Shown piece by piece: positions 30,927 to 43,223 of a DNA stretch of 64,000 bases. Each line of letters starts with the position of its first letter. Position 1 is the first letter of the stretch. The stretch is taken from assembly GCA_001600455.1 (NCBI GenBank), contig BCKC01000002.1, forward strand, positions 1,998,171 to 2,062,170, read 5' to 3'. The stretch comes from Endocalyx cinctus. Its lineage: Eukaryota > Ascomycota > Sordariomycetes > Amphisphaeriales > Apiosporaceae. The notes beneath the pieces were generated by a model. That model was given only the letters and a program-made list of their open reading frames with translations, was not told the origin of the DNA and searched no databases. Position numbers and translations under genes: made by a program.

Positions 30927-33646
30927 ATGCCTAAGATAAAAGGCTATACCCCGGCCTGGCTTTCGAGCCCTTCGCCTGGTCATGACATATTTTCTCCTTC
31001 GACCGAAATGGACGGCCACTATGGTTCTAAGCAAGCCATTCAGCCAGGTCCCAGACGATTAATAGCTCGACGCGGTACCGAAGTATTTGTCGCAGTGGGG
31101 AAGGAGATCAGATGGGCTGATCTAGTTTATCTCAAAGAAAGATGGCAGGAAAAAGCAGACGAGAGCCGAGCTGGTATTCGGATAAAGAGGGAGAATTCAT
31201 CTGATCCAGGAGATGAACATATTTTAAAAGCCTCCATAGAAAATGGATGTGCTGAAGGTTTTCGGGTACGGATTTAATATTCTAGTATATTTGTCTGATC
31301 GCATGTTTACTGACTTCTGTTTAGACTATCAAAACTTCTGTGGGCAGTAACATTCAACAGCTCGTTATTTCCCCCCACGCAGACTTCTTAGCCGTCCTCA
31401 CCAGTCACACCGTTCGCATCATACTCCTACCCGACCCCTCTCATCTCACTGCGCCCAGCACCGATATTATAAAGCCTAAGTCGTGGACTCTGGGACCGAC
31501 CACCCACGTTATGGACCGCTCTCCTATCACATCTGCCCTATGGCATCCCTTAGGAGTCAATGGCTCTACCCTGGTCACCGTTACAAAAGATGCCATTGTG
31601 AGAGTGTGGGAACTTTCGCAGAAGGATAGATGGTCGTTCGATTCCTCGTCCTTGACAATTGATCTTCAAAAGCTCGCGGATGGCACGTCATTAGATCAAA
31701 ACTTTACTGCCTCGACGGAGGTAACGAATAAAGGCTTTTCGCCCGACTCTTTCGAGATGGAGGTAGCATCAGCTTGTTTCGCCGGTAGAGGCTCTGGTGG
31801 CTGGTCACCTATGACTCTATGGATCGCCATGCGAGAAGGAGACGTTTATGCCTTGTGTCCCTTACTGCCAGCCCATTGGGCGCCGCCGCCAACCTTGATT
31901 CCCTCTCTTTCAATATCAATTGTCGGCAACTTGGCCGCGGTGGAGGATGATCCAGATGTCTCGGAACAGGCCAAGTTACTGGCCCAGCAACAACTCGACT
32001 GGATGTCGGACCTCGATAAGCAGGAACCGAAACTTGTGGAAGGACCCCCTGGAGAGGCGCCCACTGAAATATATGCACGACCTACGCGGCCAGGTGTCGT
32101 ACCACGACTTCAAGGACCATTTAACCTGGAAATGAGCCCTGATAGCGACGATGATTTGGACCTCGAACTCACCGACATCTTTGTTATTGGTGAAAAATTG
32201 GATACCGACGATCTAATGATGGGCGAGGACGAAGAGTTAGATATGGAGGATATCGAAGGAGAAGGCTTATCGCTCTCGGTTATATGCTTGCTCTCTTCGA
32301 GTGGCCAGCTTAGAGTCTGTCTCGACATTGACGGCGTCCAGGCGCAATGGCTTCCTCCTCGAAACAAGTCGAAAAGTATTGGTCGCTTAGTAGGCTCACC
32401 TTCCTTGTTAACATTCCAGAGTCTAGATATGCTCAAGTCATTAGAAGCCACCAAGGACGGCTGGCCGATGTTCGCCGCCGATGTCACCTCTCGCTATTCT
32501 TTCTACGTTACGCATCCATCCAGCATCACATTCGTTTCTCTCTCGCCATGGGTCTTTCGGCTAGAGAGTGAATTGCAGGGTGATTCACAAGCAGGCTCCG
32601 AATTTAGGATCGATTTATTGGTCAACGGGCAAAGTTCTATCAGAGAGCGAGTGTACACAAACCCGGCACAGGGTGAGGCTCTGCTCCCGTTAACTAATCC
32701 AGTAGTCATTCGTGATCCCGACTTAGGTTACTTTCTGTTATCTGCGACGCCCTTTGAGGCAGTTGCATTGAATTTTGATGTCCCCGACGACGAGTTTATA
32801 CCCATTCGATCTGATTCGCCCGATTACAGCAAGGATGCCGAGGTGCAGCCCTTGGACTTTTTCGAGCCTAGGCCCGTTTTCCAGCCTTCCCACGCGTTTG
32901 ATGAGGGTTCGGCACTGCCGGAACTGCTCGAGCGTATCCGAACGAGCCGTCACAAGACAATAGTCAACCAAGAAGTTCGGCTCTCGCCGGTTACGCTCCA
33001 GCTATTTACGGAAGCCCACAAGATTCTAAGTGACGAGACGCATAAACTCGGTGTTGCGGCGTCCGAGGTTTTCCGACGCTGCGTCAAGTTACAGGCGGAA
33101 CTGAGACAACAAATCACAAAAGCAAACGAGGTCAAGGCAAGGGTCGAAGCTATCACTGGCGAGGATCAGGAGAACGAGGACGAACCAGAATCGAGCAACG
33201 CAGCAATCGAACGGAGGATTCAAGAGGCTAAGGAGAGGGGAGAGGCTATGAGTCAACGATTGGAGAAGATGCGGCGAATGGTCAGCAAGGCAACGAGTCG
33301 AGAATTGAGCGATAAGGAAAGATCATGGGTCCATGAGGTCAACGCCCTGAATGCTAGTATCTTGGGGTCTGAACCGCCGGTGGACGGAACGAGTCGTCTA
33401 AAGCAGACGATGCGACGGTACGAGGAGGTAATGCAGCTGAGAGACGAGCTTATTGAACAAGCAAAGAAGCTCGGTACGTCAGCGGATGAGGTGGAGGACA
33501 GTATGAACAGCTCGACGGGTGATCTGCGGATTCCTTCGGAGCTCAGGAAAGCCAAAGTAAACCAGGTAAAGGGCTTACTCGAGCGAGAAACAGCCTTAGT
33601 TGACGCAGTGAAGGCGAGGCTTGAACGGCTCTCAACAAATGTCTAA
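30927..33646 (+). CDS. NUP82: Nucleoporin Nup82
   Basis: Two exons, 30927-31265 and 31325-33646, giving 886 residues, close to other filamentous-fungal Nup82 proteins. Start MPKIKGYTPAWLSSPSPGH. The N-terminal two thirds form a beta-propeller, with SALWHPLG, LVTVTKDAIVRVWELS and LWIAMREGDVYALCPLLPAHW blocks. An acidic loop (residues of about 380-420) interrupts it. The C-terminal third is coiled coil (for example ERRIQEAKERGEAMSQRLEK and MRRYEEVMQLRDELIEQAKK). This coil packs with Nup159 and Nsp1 at the cytoplasmic face of the nuclear pore, where mRNPs are remodelled. The 59-nt intron has a GTACGG donor and TTTAG acceptor. Confidence 0.9.
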
Positions 33647-35938
33647 TCAGGGTGGGACAAACAACCAGGATGATCCCTGTTGGAGTAGAATATGTATAAT
33701 CGGTGACACTAATAGCCAAAAGGTTGTATAGGAGATAATCGAGAACGAATGATAGCATACCTTCCAAGGTAACTTCTATATTGTGTGATGAGTGTGACAG
33801 TAACAGAGCATTTGTCTAGATCATTCTTCGTGGCTGTACAATATCGAATCTTATTCTTATTCGAGTTTTCAGAAGCACAAGTGGGAAGAGGAGGAAGATA
33901 AAATCGGCAATGTACCTACCGCTCGTGCAGGGTCGTAGTACCAAATAAAAGAGAGATAGATATCCGTGATGACTATTGAGATCTACGGGTACAGAGATAG
34001 CGCTGCTATAAGGATTATCATACCCAATGATATCACAAGAGTAGGAAAAAAGGGTATGTCATATGCAGCCCTGAATCCTGTTTGATCATGAATTTTCTCG
34101 TGTTAGCTGTAAATTGACAACGTCTGGCTGGCTGAGAGAGAAAGGGGGCTCCTTGGCGGAACCGGCGATTTTTCCCTCTTTTCACTTTTTATTATTATTT
34201 TATTTTCGTTAATAGAATTATTATTATTAATAAAACGAAATGCGAAAGGCTGCAAGTAGATAAATAAGGGTTCAACGGATATTTTCTTTTTTTCCCCCCT
34301 CCCACCTTTAAAGCTGAGTGGTATAGAAAGAATGGTGACAACAAGGACAATTAGGATGAAAATTCAATTATTTCCTCAATGATATTTCCTAATATATCCG
34401 GTTTACGTTACTCCATCCCATATATCAATATTACGTACGTATATTGATGATAATTAACGTTGCCGTTTCGCTCCCGATAGGAAGCTTTGAGTTGGGGTCA
34501 ATTCAAACCAGAGTTATTTCTCACCTCATCCTTTTCTTTAAAACTCTTGGGGGAAAAAGTAAGCCTCGTTCGCCTTGCTTTTCTCATGGATTATTTTCTC
34601 TTTTTCATCAATTGCCACATGATTAACGATTTATGACGAACTAATGAAATAAATGAATAAAAATAAATAAAAAATAATGAAAATGAAAATTGAAGGGATT
34701 CAGCCACCATTCTTTTATTTTTCTCATATTCGTTATTATTGATTGATCGACAACGCGCGTCCAACCTTCAAAGTGAGCAGAGAGGCTGAAATAGGGATTT
34801 TCATCGAGAGAAAATAAAAAAAAAAAAAAAACTTGGTTTATCCGTGCTTCCTTGTGAAGCTGTTGCCACCACATAAGTTTTTGTGTCTGTCTCACTGTCT
34901 CTGTCCGACATTTGACGAATTTGGTTGGCGATCACAAGAAGAAGGTAGCTGACCGGCCGAGCCTGCGAGAAGCTACATCGAGGGAGGCTTTTATCCCTTT
35001 CCTGTTTGTGATTTTCCTATGCCGTGTTCGCATTCGAATCGTTGCAAAGTGTGATCAAAGTAAATGCGTGTGCGTACCACTGCAGTACCCGTGTGGTTAC
35101 ACGATTCCCTTTTTTTTCTTCTTATTTTCTCCCCTTGGCTATTATTGTATACATCCAATATAACCCTTTTTTTCTTTCTTTCCCCCTTACCTTAGAGAAT
35201 CCGAGTATTTTCTCTCGGTTTTTTTCCCTTTTCTTCTTTTTCCTTCAGACTCTCATGGCTCGCGTCGGGTCCCCCAACTTAAAATACTCCCCTACGTGCA
35301 GGGCAACGGAACCCCCACGAGTAGAACATGGGCTGTTCCCTAACGCTTCTGCAGATTTCCGTCCATTGGGCCCTCCCTTTCCTCCTCTCCGGATATCCAT
35401 TTCAAGAATGGATGCATCCTATACGCTGAAAAGATGTAGTGTGACTTTTTTTTCATTGTTTTTGAACAGTTCGCCTCACTTCTGCCCCGGGAAATAGCGT
35501 GATTAGGAATAGTGTGTGCGTGTGCGTATGTGCATGATACGGGGTTCAAGGAGATGGAAGCGTGGCTGCAGGGGTTTGGTTATAACCATCTTTGCTGAAA
35601 TGCATTATGCACCAGTTTCGTACTTCCACACGATTTACACGTCTCTTTTTTGCTTTTTTTCTCGACTCTTCCATCATCGTTTTAAGCCCCCTCCTTTTTT
35701 AATTTGTCCTATTTAGTGTATATATAAGTCCCCGGTGAATCGATCGTGATCTGTTGATGGAAAAATGGCAAAATACTTTCCTTTCCTTTCCTTTCCTTTA
35801 ACCAATCCTTCCACCCCCTTTTACCCCTTATCCACTTTGTTAGTTTAAATGCTAGTATATCTTGATGAATTATTGCCTTTTGCTTCAACGTCAACAACCA
35901 TTACCAGTCAGAGCCAACCGTTGTCGTCTTATGAGAAC
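33647..35938. other. Long pyrimidine-rich spacer upstream of unrecognised gene
   Basis: 2.3 kb without a supported gene. Beyond 35,100 the plus strand is strongly T/C-rich (TTTTTTCTTC, CCTTTCCTTT tracts), as in long fungal leaders. Several short upstream frames occur (such as 34912-35163). They look like chance or upstream ORFs, not genes. Confidence 0.5.
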
Positions 35939-38425
35939 ATGGCACCGTTCGTATCAGTCAGTTTCGACTTCCGTCGTCAAGTCATAGGTTCGTCACTACT
36001 GTTATCATTGTTGTTGATAGTGTCGTCTTGAAAATACAATTTCCTTATTTCACATTGTACCTGTCCCTCGTATATTGGTACCATACTTTTATGTTAACAA
36101 GAAGTCTCTTTGCTGTGATATCTACGTATAGAAAACTGCGAGTTCGTTTCGGCTAAGGATGAAATCATCAACGTCATCACGACCCGGGATCCCATGGGGG
36201 ACTTCAAAGCGCACGCGATAAAGTGGACGCCCTATTCATTGGATTCGTCCCGCGAGGTCGTGCTCACCTCGGACCCATCCGGTACGGCCCCCAAAGCCAT
36301 AGAATCGCTTCACACCAAGTCGTGCGAGGCCGTCGCCCAATACGTCTCCGTCCACGGGTTCGACCTCCCGCCCGGGAAGAAGAGCAAGAAGAACGGCGGC
36401 ATCGGCGGCAACCGGGATCTTTCTTCCAGCTACTGGACCGAGGACGACCTCGACTTGGACTTGGACCTGGACGATGATGACAAAGAGGATGAAGACGAGA
36501 ACACCTCGGTCGCCTCCGGTCTCTCGACTAACTCCTCGGGCACCGGCAGCGTTGCCCGGTGGGGCAGCTCCGACGAAGACCCTACACGCGGAACGGCGGG
36601 CAGGGGCCGACACCAGCACGCCTCTACAGTAACGGCTGGAGAGAAAGCAGACCGCCATGCCATTCCTACAGTTCGCCCGAATGGCAAAGCTAAAGCCAAG
36701 ACCGGTGATAACAGCACTCGACCAATTGGTCAGCCTATGAACACGAAGAAACCCCGTCTGGTTTGGACCGCCTCTCCTTTCTCCATTCCCCCTTCCGCTC
36801 GGCAGGGCGAGAAAGACGATGACGACGAAGATGAAGATGAGGATGACGTAAACGAAATTGACTCAAGTGATTATCGTCATCGTATACCACCACCGTCTAC
36901 CTCGCGCGTAAGGCTGGTGAGTCCGGTGCGCTCCGCTTCGACACCGTACCGACCTCTCCCACCTCCGCCGGTATGGCAAGTCAGACCGCCAATGTTCCCT
37001 GCGGGCAGGGGCAGAGGTATACCGCCACCCATTCCGCCATATACGGGCAGTAACGCTCACCATATCGCTCTTCGCCAGCAGCAGCAGCAACAGCAACAGC
37101 AGCAGATTTCCTCGCAAGCAGCAACTCTAGAGAATCATCTTAACCATATGCAACAGCCGTTTCAGCCACCTATGACGCTTCCGATCCATCATCATCACCA
37201 TTCCCTCCTTCCTATCCCTCCTCCTCACCCCACCACCCTCTCTACCCCGGGTTCTCAGCCTCAACCTCCTAATAGATTCGTCGTCAACCCCCCAAAGCCT
37301 CCTCATCAGCACCAGCACGCCTATCGCCCGGGGATGTCTTCTCCCCCTTCCGAGACGTCACCGTTCTTCGAGCCGCATATAAATTTGGACGGCGCCGCGG
37401 CGGGGAATGTGATGATGCCCGCTCATATCCACGCCCCACCTTTCCCGGGCATGCAACCGCGCGGTGCTTATCCTCATTTTCACCCCATGGGCGTAGTCCC
37501 TCCGCCGCCGATTCCGGCTCGTCCTCTCAACGTCCCCCTTCCCGTCTCCATGGCGACCATGCCGACTCCTAGTTCCGCTTCGAACCGATGTAGCAAGAGC
37601 AGGATCAGCAGCACCACCAGCAGCAGTAGTAGTACCGTCGGCGATAATATCTCCACCCCATCCGGCAGCAGCAGCGACGAAAACGGCGGCGACAAGAAGA
37701 GTGACATAACAACTTCCTCCTCTCCTACGAGAATCCCTAGCCCCGCCGTCGTCGTCGTCAACAAAAAGCCCCGCGTCCCCGCCGCCGCGACGACGTACGA
37801 CGTCCGCCTCACGATCCGCTGGCCCGAGCGCGGGACCGAGCAGCGGACGCTCGAAAGGGTAGCGCCCCGCGTATCGGCCCTGCGCGCGGCCGCGGCCCGG
37901 TACGCGCGCCGGCACCTACCTTCGTTCGGGGTCGCCCATCGGCGCGACGACGTGCGGTTCCGGACGCCGCGGCGGTCGGATCGCGCCGCGATAGCGGAAT
38001 ACAAGGCGGCCGAGAAGCTCAAGAACGGGTCTTCTGTTCCGGTGAGCGGCGTCGGGAGATTTATGGCGCCTAATGTTTTCGTTTTCGTTAATAAGGCTAC
38101 CTTTGGCGGTGGTAATGGTAACGGTAACGGTGGTGATGATTTGGTTTACGATATGGATGGGTATGGTTACGATGATGACGATGACGACGATGACGAGGAA
38201 GGGGAGGATGATGACGTTGATGATAAGGATGACCTCTCGGCCCTTTTTGAGGGTATGTTGGCCCTCGCCGGAGGAAAACCGGTCATCCCGAGTTTTGAGA
38301 TCGAACTCGTCGAGGTGGACATGCCGAGGTCGTCGCCTACTTTTGACGAAATCAAGATTGACAAGGAAGTGGGAGACAAGCGATTTGTTACGAAGAGAGC
38401 CTCTGCTCTTGATATCCTGTATTGA
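35939..38425 (+). CDS. Unrecognised low-complexity protein
   Basis: Two exons, 35939-35987 and 36132-38425, with a 144-nt intron (GTTCGT donor, TATAG acceptor), giving 780 residues. An in-frame ATG at 35849 could add 30 residues. I do not recognise the family. Residues of about 1-105 look folded (FDFRRQVIENCEF, AHAIKWTPYSLDSSREV) and the intron join falls inside that segment. The middle is disordered: an Asp/Glu block, a Gln run near residues 315-325, His-rich and Pro-rich tracts, and a Ser run. Residues of about 575-700 look folded again and are Arg/Ala-rich (TYDVRLTIRWPERGTEQR, APNVFVFVNK). An acidic Asp run follows, then a hydrophobic end (FEIELVEVDMPRSSPTFDEI). A two-domain protein with a long linker is a fair description; no function is claimed. 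Confidence 0.65.
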
Positions 38426-39860
38426 AAAAAAAAGGAGGGCATCGTCCCTTTCTGTTCCCTTTCAGGTGTAAGAAGAAAAAGGAAAATACGATAGGTGGTG
38501 CGGAGTGTGCGCTGTTTCATATCTTTTCGTTTCCCTCACCTCAGTCTTTCTTTACCTTTTACTTTTTTCTCTACATTCCAACATATTTTTACTTCTCTTG
38601 TTTGACTAGTTCTAGGGCAGGATGGGTATATCCAGGAGTCAAGGAGGCCTTTCTTCCCCCTATTTTTCTTATTCCCTTTCCTCTTCTTTCATATCGGAGT
38701 TGCTCTGTCGATTTGTATGATATAGTATAGGTTTGAAGCTACGGGTCGTACCAGCGTCACATACTACTTGACAGTATTTGTCTGCTTACAGAAAAATATA
38801 CACATTCGCTTTTCACATACTCTTTTCTAGGGTTCTTATGAAAACTCCGTAGAAAAAAACTTAGGTTCAACCTAGTTCACTCTACTGTATGTCACTCACC
38901 TCTCGCTTTTCTCTTCATAAATGAAATGAAAGTTCCAAACCTGTAGTAGGCAGACTTTAACTCGTTCATCACAGATGCCAGTCTGGTCGTGATTCTCGGA
39001 CGAAACAGTCACTTTGTCCACTCCTATTTCTACATCTGGGTACACGGGAAGTAATACATATATGCGGGAACTTCCGAGATAGGATCTACTGACCCTTCTG
39101 CCTGATACGTAATGGTTTTTTCGAGCGTTACTCTCAAGTCATTTTTTCGTCCAACTACCTAGTTACACCCCTGCTATTTAAAGGGGGGACCATCCGATCT
39201 TCGTAGACACAAAGGGATCTATTCATGCAAGTCAAATGTAGTGATGCTCACTTGACTTCGTTCTCGCAAAACCATAAATATAGCAACCGGGGTAACACAG
39301 CGGGTGCGAGCTGTATCTACCCGTTGACTCACGATAATAGTAATATATAGAGCTACCAGATCACATACTACACAATATACTAGACTTGTACTTCTCTGCT
39401 CTACGATAACGGTGCGATATAAATATGTAATACGTAGTGGTTTACTATAATCACGTTCCTAACTGTTACCTCTTATAAAACTGTTTATGTTTACACAATG
39501 GAACCAGCTACACTATGTCTCATATCACGAGTCCACGTTTAATCGAATCAGGTGGTGATTTACTTGATAATCCACATGTACTCGTACCACATAGCCCATC
39601 CTAATGACTCATAATCCACCCTAAGCAAGTATTATGGCTACCACCTCTTTTCGTACCTCCTAATATGACACGAGGGACAAATCAGTTGTACCAGTAGACA
39701 CAGCAGATACATATGTACGACTTAGACGCCTGGACTATAATTTGGAAGAAAGACGACCACAAATTCGGGTAAAGTACCCGTTAAATTTTGTATTATTGTT
39801 GTCATCAAGCAGAGAGTACCTCATAAGTCACACGCGACAGGTAGGCGGAGGCGGGTATGG

Positions 39861-39864
<4 letters not shown>

Positions 39865-39891
<27 letters not shown>
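39865..39891. repeat. Poly-A tract (27 nt)
   Basis: An uninterrupted A-run in the 3' spacer. No adjacent element is seen. Confidence 0.9.
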
Positions 39892-40652
39892 CAACAAGAC
39901 ATGATGTATTTATGAGGCATTATTTACATTTATTCAGATTGGATATAATGCCTTAGCATAGATAATTACGATTCACATTTCCTAAGATTTACTGTCACTG
40001 ACCTGGAGCCGAAAACATTTGTAAAACGCAATTCATTATTAGCATCTCTACGTCTTTCTATCAACTCTACCCATCTGACTAGGTCAAGATAGTGTGTCGA
40101 AGGAAATATAAACAGTAGTGAGGGGCTAGCTAAGCTAATTAAGTATTAAGTGCAATGTATCCTCCTCCCCTATTTGCATTCTCGTTGTGAAAAAAACAAT
40201 CTCTCAATATACCATATAACAACCGAATTCCATCAACCTCGTATATACCTCGACGATGTCCTTTGCTCCTTCAGACATTTGACCACAAGACGAGCACTAT
40301 CTGCTTCGAGTCGAATCCATAACTAAGGTGTGTGAATAGGAGTAACCTTGCCGTTCAGGTGTACATGTTGCGAGTGGTTGATATGCGATTTTGTGAAAGA
40401 AAGCTTGACCAAGTCTCGGAGACCAAACGCCCAAATGTCGTATATCATTCGTACGTCATAACTCATTGCCTAATTCGTGATGCATCGCGTCATGTCGTAA
40501 CATAGAATATATTCGTAGGGTATCCATGTCCGACCTCGTATGAGAAGGCCACCGCATTATCGAAAAGCGTTGAACACAGGGGGTATCTCTGAACATCTCG
40601 ACGAAAAAACAGAGAACAGTGAGAAGATTCAATGACAGATGCAAAGAATATG

Positions 40653-40815
40653 AAAACCATAACAAAGGAACCCTATGAGAAAGTAATCCTATGAAAAGGA
40701 AAACCGTGTGAAAGTGAAAACCATGACAGAGGAACCCTATGAAGAAGGAAACCCATTTGAAATGAAATGAAACCATGACAAAGGAACCCTATGAAGAAGT
40801 AAAACCATGTAAAAA
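40653..40815. repeat. Three-copy imperfect tandem repeat (53-64 bp)
   Basis: Copies begin at 40653, 40717 and 40770. Each has an AAACCATGACAAAGGAACCC-like core (first copy AACC ATAACAAAGG) followed by CTATGA and a purine-rich tail of variable length. The core is nearly identical in copies two and three. Open frames across it are a by-product of the repeat. Confidence 0.8.
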
Positions 40816-41159
40816 GAAAAAAAAAAAAACATAGAAGCATGCAGGTGAGCTATATGCGATGCTAGATGTGAACTTAAATGTCTCCATTCGTGGTGGGCGG
40901 ATAGACAGATAAGTGCAAATGTAAGAGTACGTTGCGATGATTTTTGACAAATGAACAATTGGTCAGAGGTGTCGTTTAGTCGATACCACCAGGACCAGGT
41001 TATGCGAAATAGAAATCCATTTTTTTTGTTTCAACAATGGTGGTTAATTGTACCTTGAAGATGTGTGGAACCGAGATTATAATAGTAGGACAAGTTGCAG
41101 AGTAGAAGTCTCATGTATGCAACTGCAGATTCCATCGATCATATTTGTAGTGTTATTCC

Positions 41160-43223
41160 TCAAAGGTCATATACAGAGTAAGAGGCCGTATCGCCCATAG
41201 AAGCCGTACGACGGGATAAGGAGTGGTTGTACTGAGGGACCGACTCGTCGTACCGAATGATCGGCGCCGGAGACGAATTATCATTCAAGGCGTTTTCGTT
41301 GCCACGCAAGGCGTTGTGGTACTCGTCTTCAGTCCAGACGCCATCATCGGCGGCGGGATACACCGGCGTCTGATGATGGTGATGATGAGCGGCCGGGAAA
41401 GAATAGCCGGAAGCGTCGTCGTGGTTATCTCGGGAATGATACTCGTCTCTCAGGGAATCGAAGCGCGCGTCCATCTCGTCGCGTTCGTTCTGGTGTCTCT
41501 CCCGGAGCTCTCCCCGACGACGGACCACGCGGTCGGCTTCGACGCGGGTGGCGGCCGAGTGGTGGCGGCTATGCGAACCGTTCTCGCGGCGGCGGCGGCG
41601 ATCGGCCTCGGCGGGATCGTACTCCACCCAACCGTCGAGGCGGTGGTGACCGGCCTGGACAGGATCGTACACCTCCCATTCGCCGCGATAAAAGACGCCG
41701 TCGCCGGAGACATCGTTCTCGTACTGGGAAACAAAGTTGTCGCCCGAGCGTCGGAATGAGTTGGGTGCCGGCATGCTAGCAGGGTCGTTGATAGGGATAA
41801 ATCCGTGTCGTCGCGGCTGTTGCTGCTGCATCTCAGACTGGTCAGGTTCGCCGTATCGACTCGATTGGGGAGCGTACGGCGGCGCAGCGTACGAGTTAGC
41901 ACCTAGTCCGGCCGAGAACGGGTCAATAGACAGTGGCAGGACCCCAGACGGAGTGTGCATGTAGCCGGATTCCTGAGCCGGGGCTGCAGTGACTCCCTGT
42001 AGATGTAGAGGGTTGATACCCGCAGCAGTTGTAGACGGGAGAAATTGGTGGACATGACTGCTGCCGCTCTGAGGCTGATAGATACCCGAGCCAGCTAGGT
42101 GGTTATGATGAATATGGGGATAAGACCCATGCATGGGAACGGGAGGATCAGTGAACGGGTCATCATGTTCATGAACGGGAGCATTGCGAGAATTTCCGTA
42201 TCCGGCGGTAGTAGTACCATGCCCACGGTGATGACGGAAATGATCCTGTCCTGCATAGGTAGGAGGGGGGGGAGGGGGGTCCATGGGATAACGACGCGGC
42301 TGTTGTTCATGATTATGTCCGTAGCCATAGCTTGATCGTGCACGAGAAGGCTTAGCCTGGTAACGCTGTGGACGATTCTTCGCGGCTCTGGTAACATACT
42401 CATTCTGGCTGTGCGGGTGAATACGCGGCTCGAAAACATGGGCGCGATGCACAGAACCAACATTGTGATTGGAATCAGCTGGATGTTCGGTAGAAGCTTC
42501 AGACACGTTGTCGGGCATAGCAGCATAATTGCCACCGTCAGTATGAGCAGGAACACTGTTCTCGCTCTGAGCCGTCTTGTTGGCAGTGTCAGCAGTCGTA
42601 GTTTCTCCGGCACTTGGTCCATTGCCAGAGCCATCGCTGGTGGCACCTACGTTGCCTTCGGGGGTCTTCTGCTCCTTATTGGCTGTCGATCGTGACGCCG
42701 ACTTCTTTGAGTTGAACCAGCGGGGCACTGAGCCAGTAATCCCGAGACAGCGAGTGAGGAAGCGGACTCTAGTACGGGTCACGATCATCCTACCAGTCTG
42801 TCTGTCGAGGACCGACATGGCAGGACCGCAATACTTGTAGACGGACTCTAGCAGCTGCTGGACGTCCTTGACGGGAATGTCATCCTCGTAATTGCGAGAC
42901 TCGCCGTTCAGGGCCGAGTTGAGGGCACCGGCGAATGAGTAGGCGACATCGCGGGGAGAGGTGCGGCGGCGACCGGTTCTGGGACAGATGCCGAGATGGT
43001 GGCCTTTGCAGATCAAGTTTACAACAGCCTGGAGTTCAACTTGGGACCATTTGCGGCGTCGGCGTTGTTGTTGTCTCTGTGTGGTATTACCGCTGCTATG
43101 GGTGTTACTAGAGGGGTCATTCAAGGATGCTGTCGCTGATGGCATTGGCGACTCCTGGTTAGATTGGTTCGGCTGCGTCATCGCAGGTGCCGATGAGTAT
43201 GAGTTATCAACCCGATCCGACAT
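41160..43223 (-). CDS. Unrecognised protein with a conserved basic N-terminal domain
   Basis: One exon of 687 residues from ATG at 43223. I do not recognise the family. Residues 1-50 are polar and disordered. Residues of about 50-180 look like a folded basic domain (RRRRKWSQVELQAVVNLICK, GICPRTGRRRTSPRDVAYSF, VQQLLESVYKYCGPAMSVLD, VRFLTRCLGITGSVPRWFNS). That spacing of Trp, hydrophobic residues and Arg would suit a helical nucleic-acid-binding fold, but this is a guess. The rest is rich in His, Pro, Gln, Ser and Tyr, with a charged Arg/Glu/Asp helix near residues 555-600 (RRRGELRERHQNERDEMDAR). Codon use is like that of neighbouring genes. Long antisense frames overlap it and are shadows. Confidence 0.7.
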   Translation of the reverse strand: MSDRVDNSYSSAPAMTQPNQSNQESPMPSATASLNDPSSNTHSSGNTTQRQQQRRRRKWSQVELQAVVNLICKGHHLGICPRTGRRRTSPRDVAYSFAGALNSALNGESRNYEDDIPVKDVQQLLESVYKYCGPAMSVLDRQTGRMIVTRTRVRFLTRCLGITGSVPRWFNSKKSASRSTANKEQKTPEGNVGATSDGSGNGPSAGETTTADTANKTAQSENSVPAHTDGGNYAAMPDNVSEASTEHPADSNHNVGSVHRAHVFEPRIHPHSQNEYVTRAAKNRPQRYQAKPSRARSSYGYGHNHEQQPRRYPMDPPPPPPTYAGQDHFRHHRGHGTTTAGYGNSRNAPVHEHDDPFTDPPVPMHGSYPHIHHNHLAGSGIYQPQSGSSHVHQFLPSTTAAGINPLHLQGVTAAPAQESGYMHTPSGVLPLSIDPFSAGLGANSYAAPPYAPQSSRYGEPDQSEMQQQQPRRHGFIPINDPASMPAPNSFRRSGDNFVSQYENDVSGDGVFYRGEWEVYDPVQAGHHRLDGWVEYDPAEADRRRRRENGSHSRHHSAATRVEADRVVRRRGELRERHQNERDEMDARFDSLRDEYHSRDNHDDASGYSFPAAHHHHHQTPVYPAADDGVWTEDEYHNALRGNENALNDNSSPAPIIRYDESVPQYNHSLSRRTASMGDTASYSVYDL

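Larger units (their letters stand above)
38426..41159. other. Convergent spacer with poly-A tract and short repeats
   Basis: 2.7 kb between two facing genes. It has a 27-nt A-run (39865-39891) and a three-copy imperfect repeat at 40653-40815. I find no coding frame with recognisable features. A noncoding transcript cannot be judged from sequence alone. Confidence 0.5.

Noticed and set aside
34912..35497. Frames in the pyrimidine-rich region upstream of the 35939 gene
   Set aside because: Phe/Leu/Ser-rich translations of T/C tracts without domains; at most upstream ORFs.
41223..41759. 178-codon plus-strand frame
   Set aside because: Antisense shadow of the 687-residue minus-strand gene.
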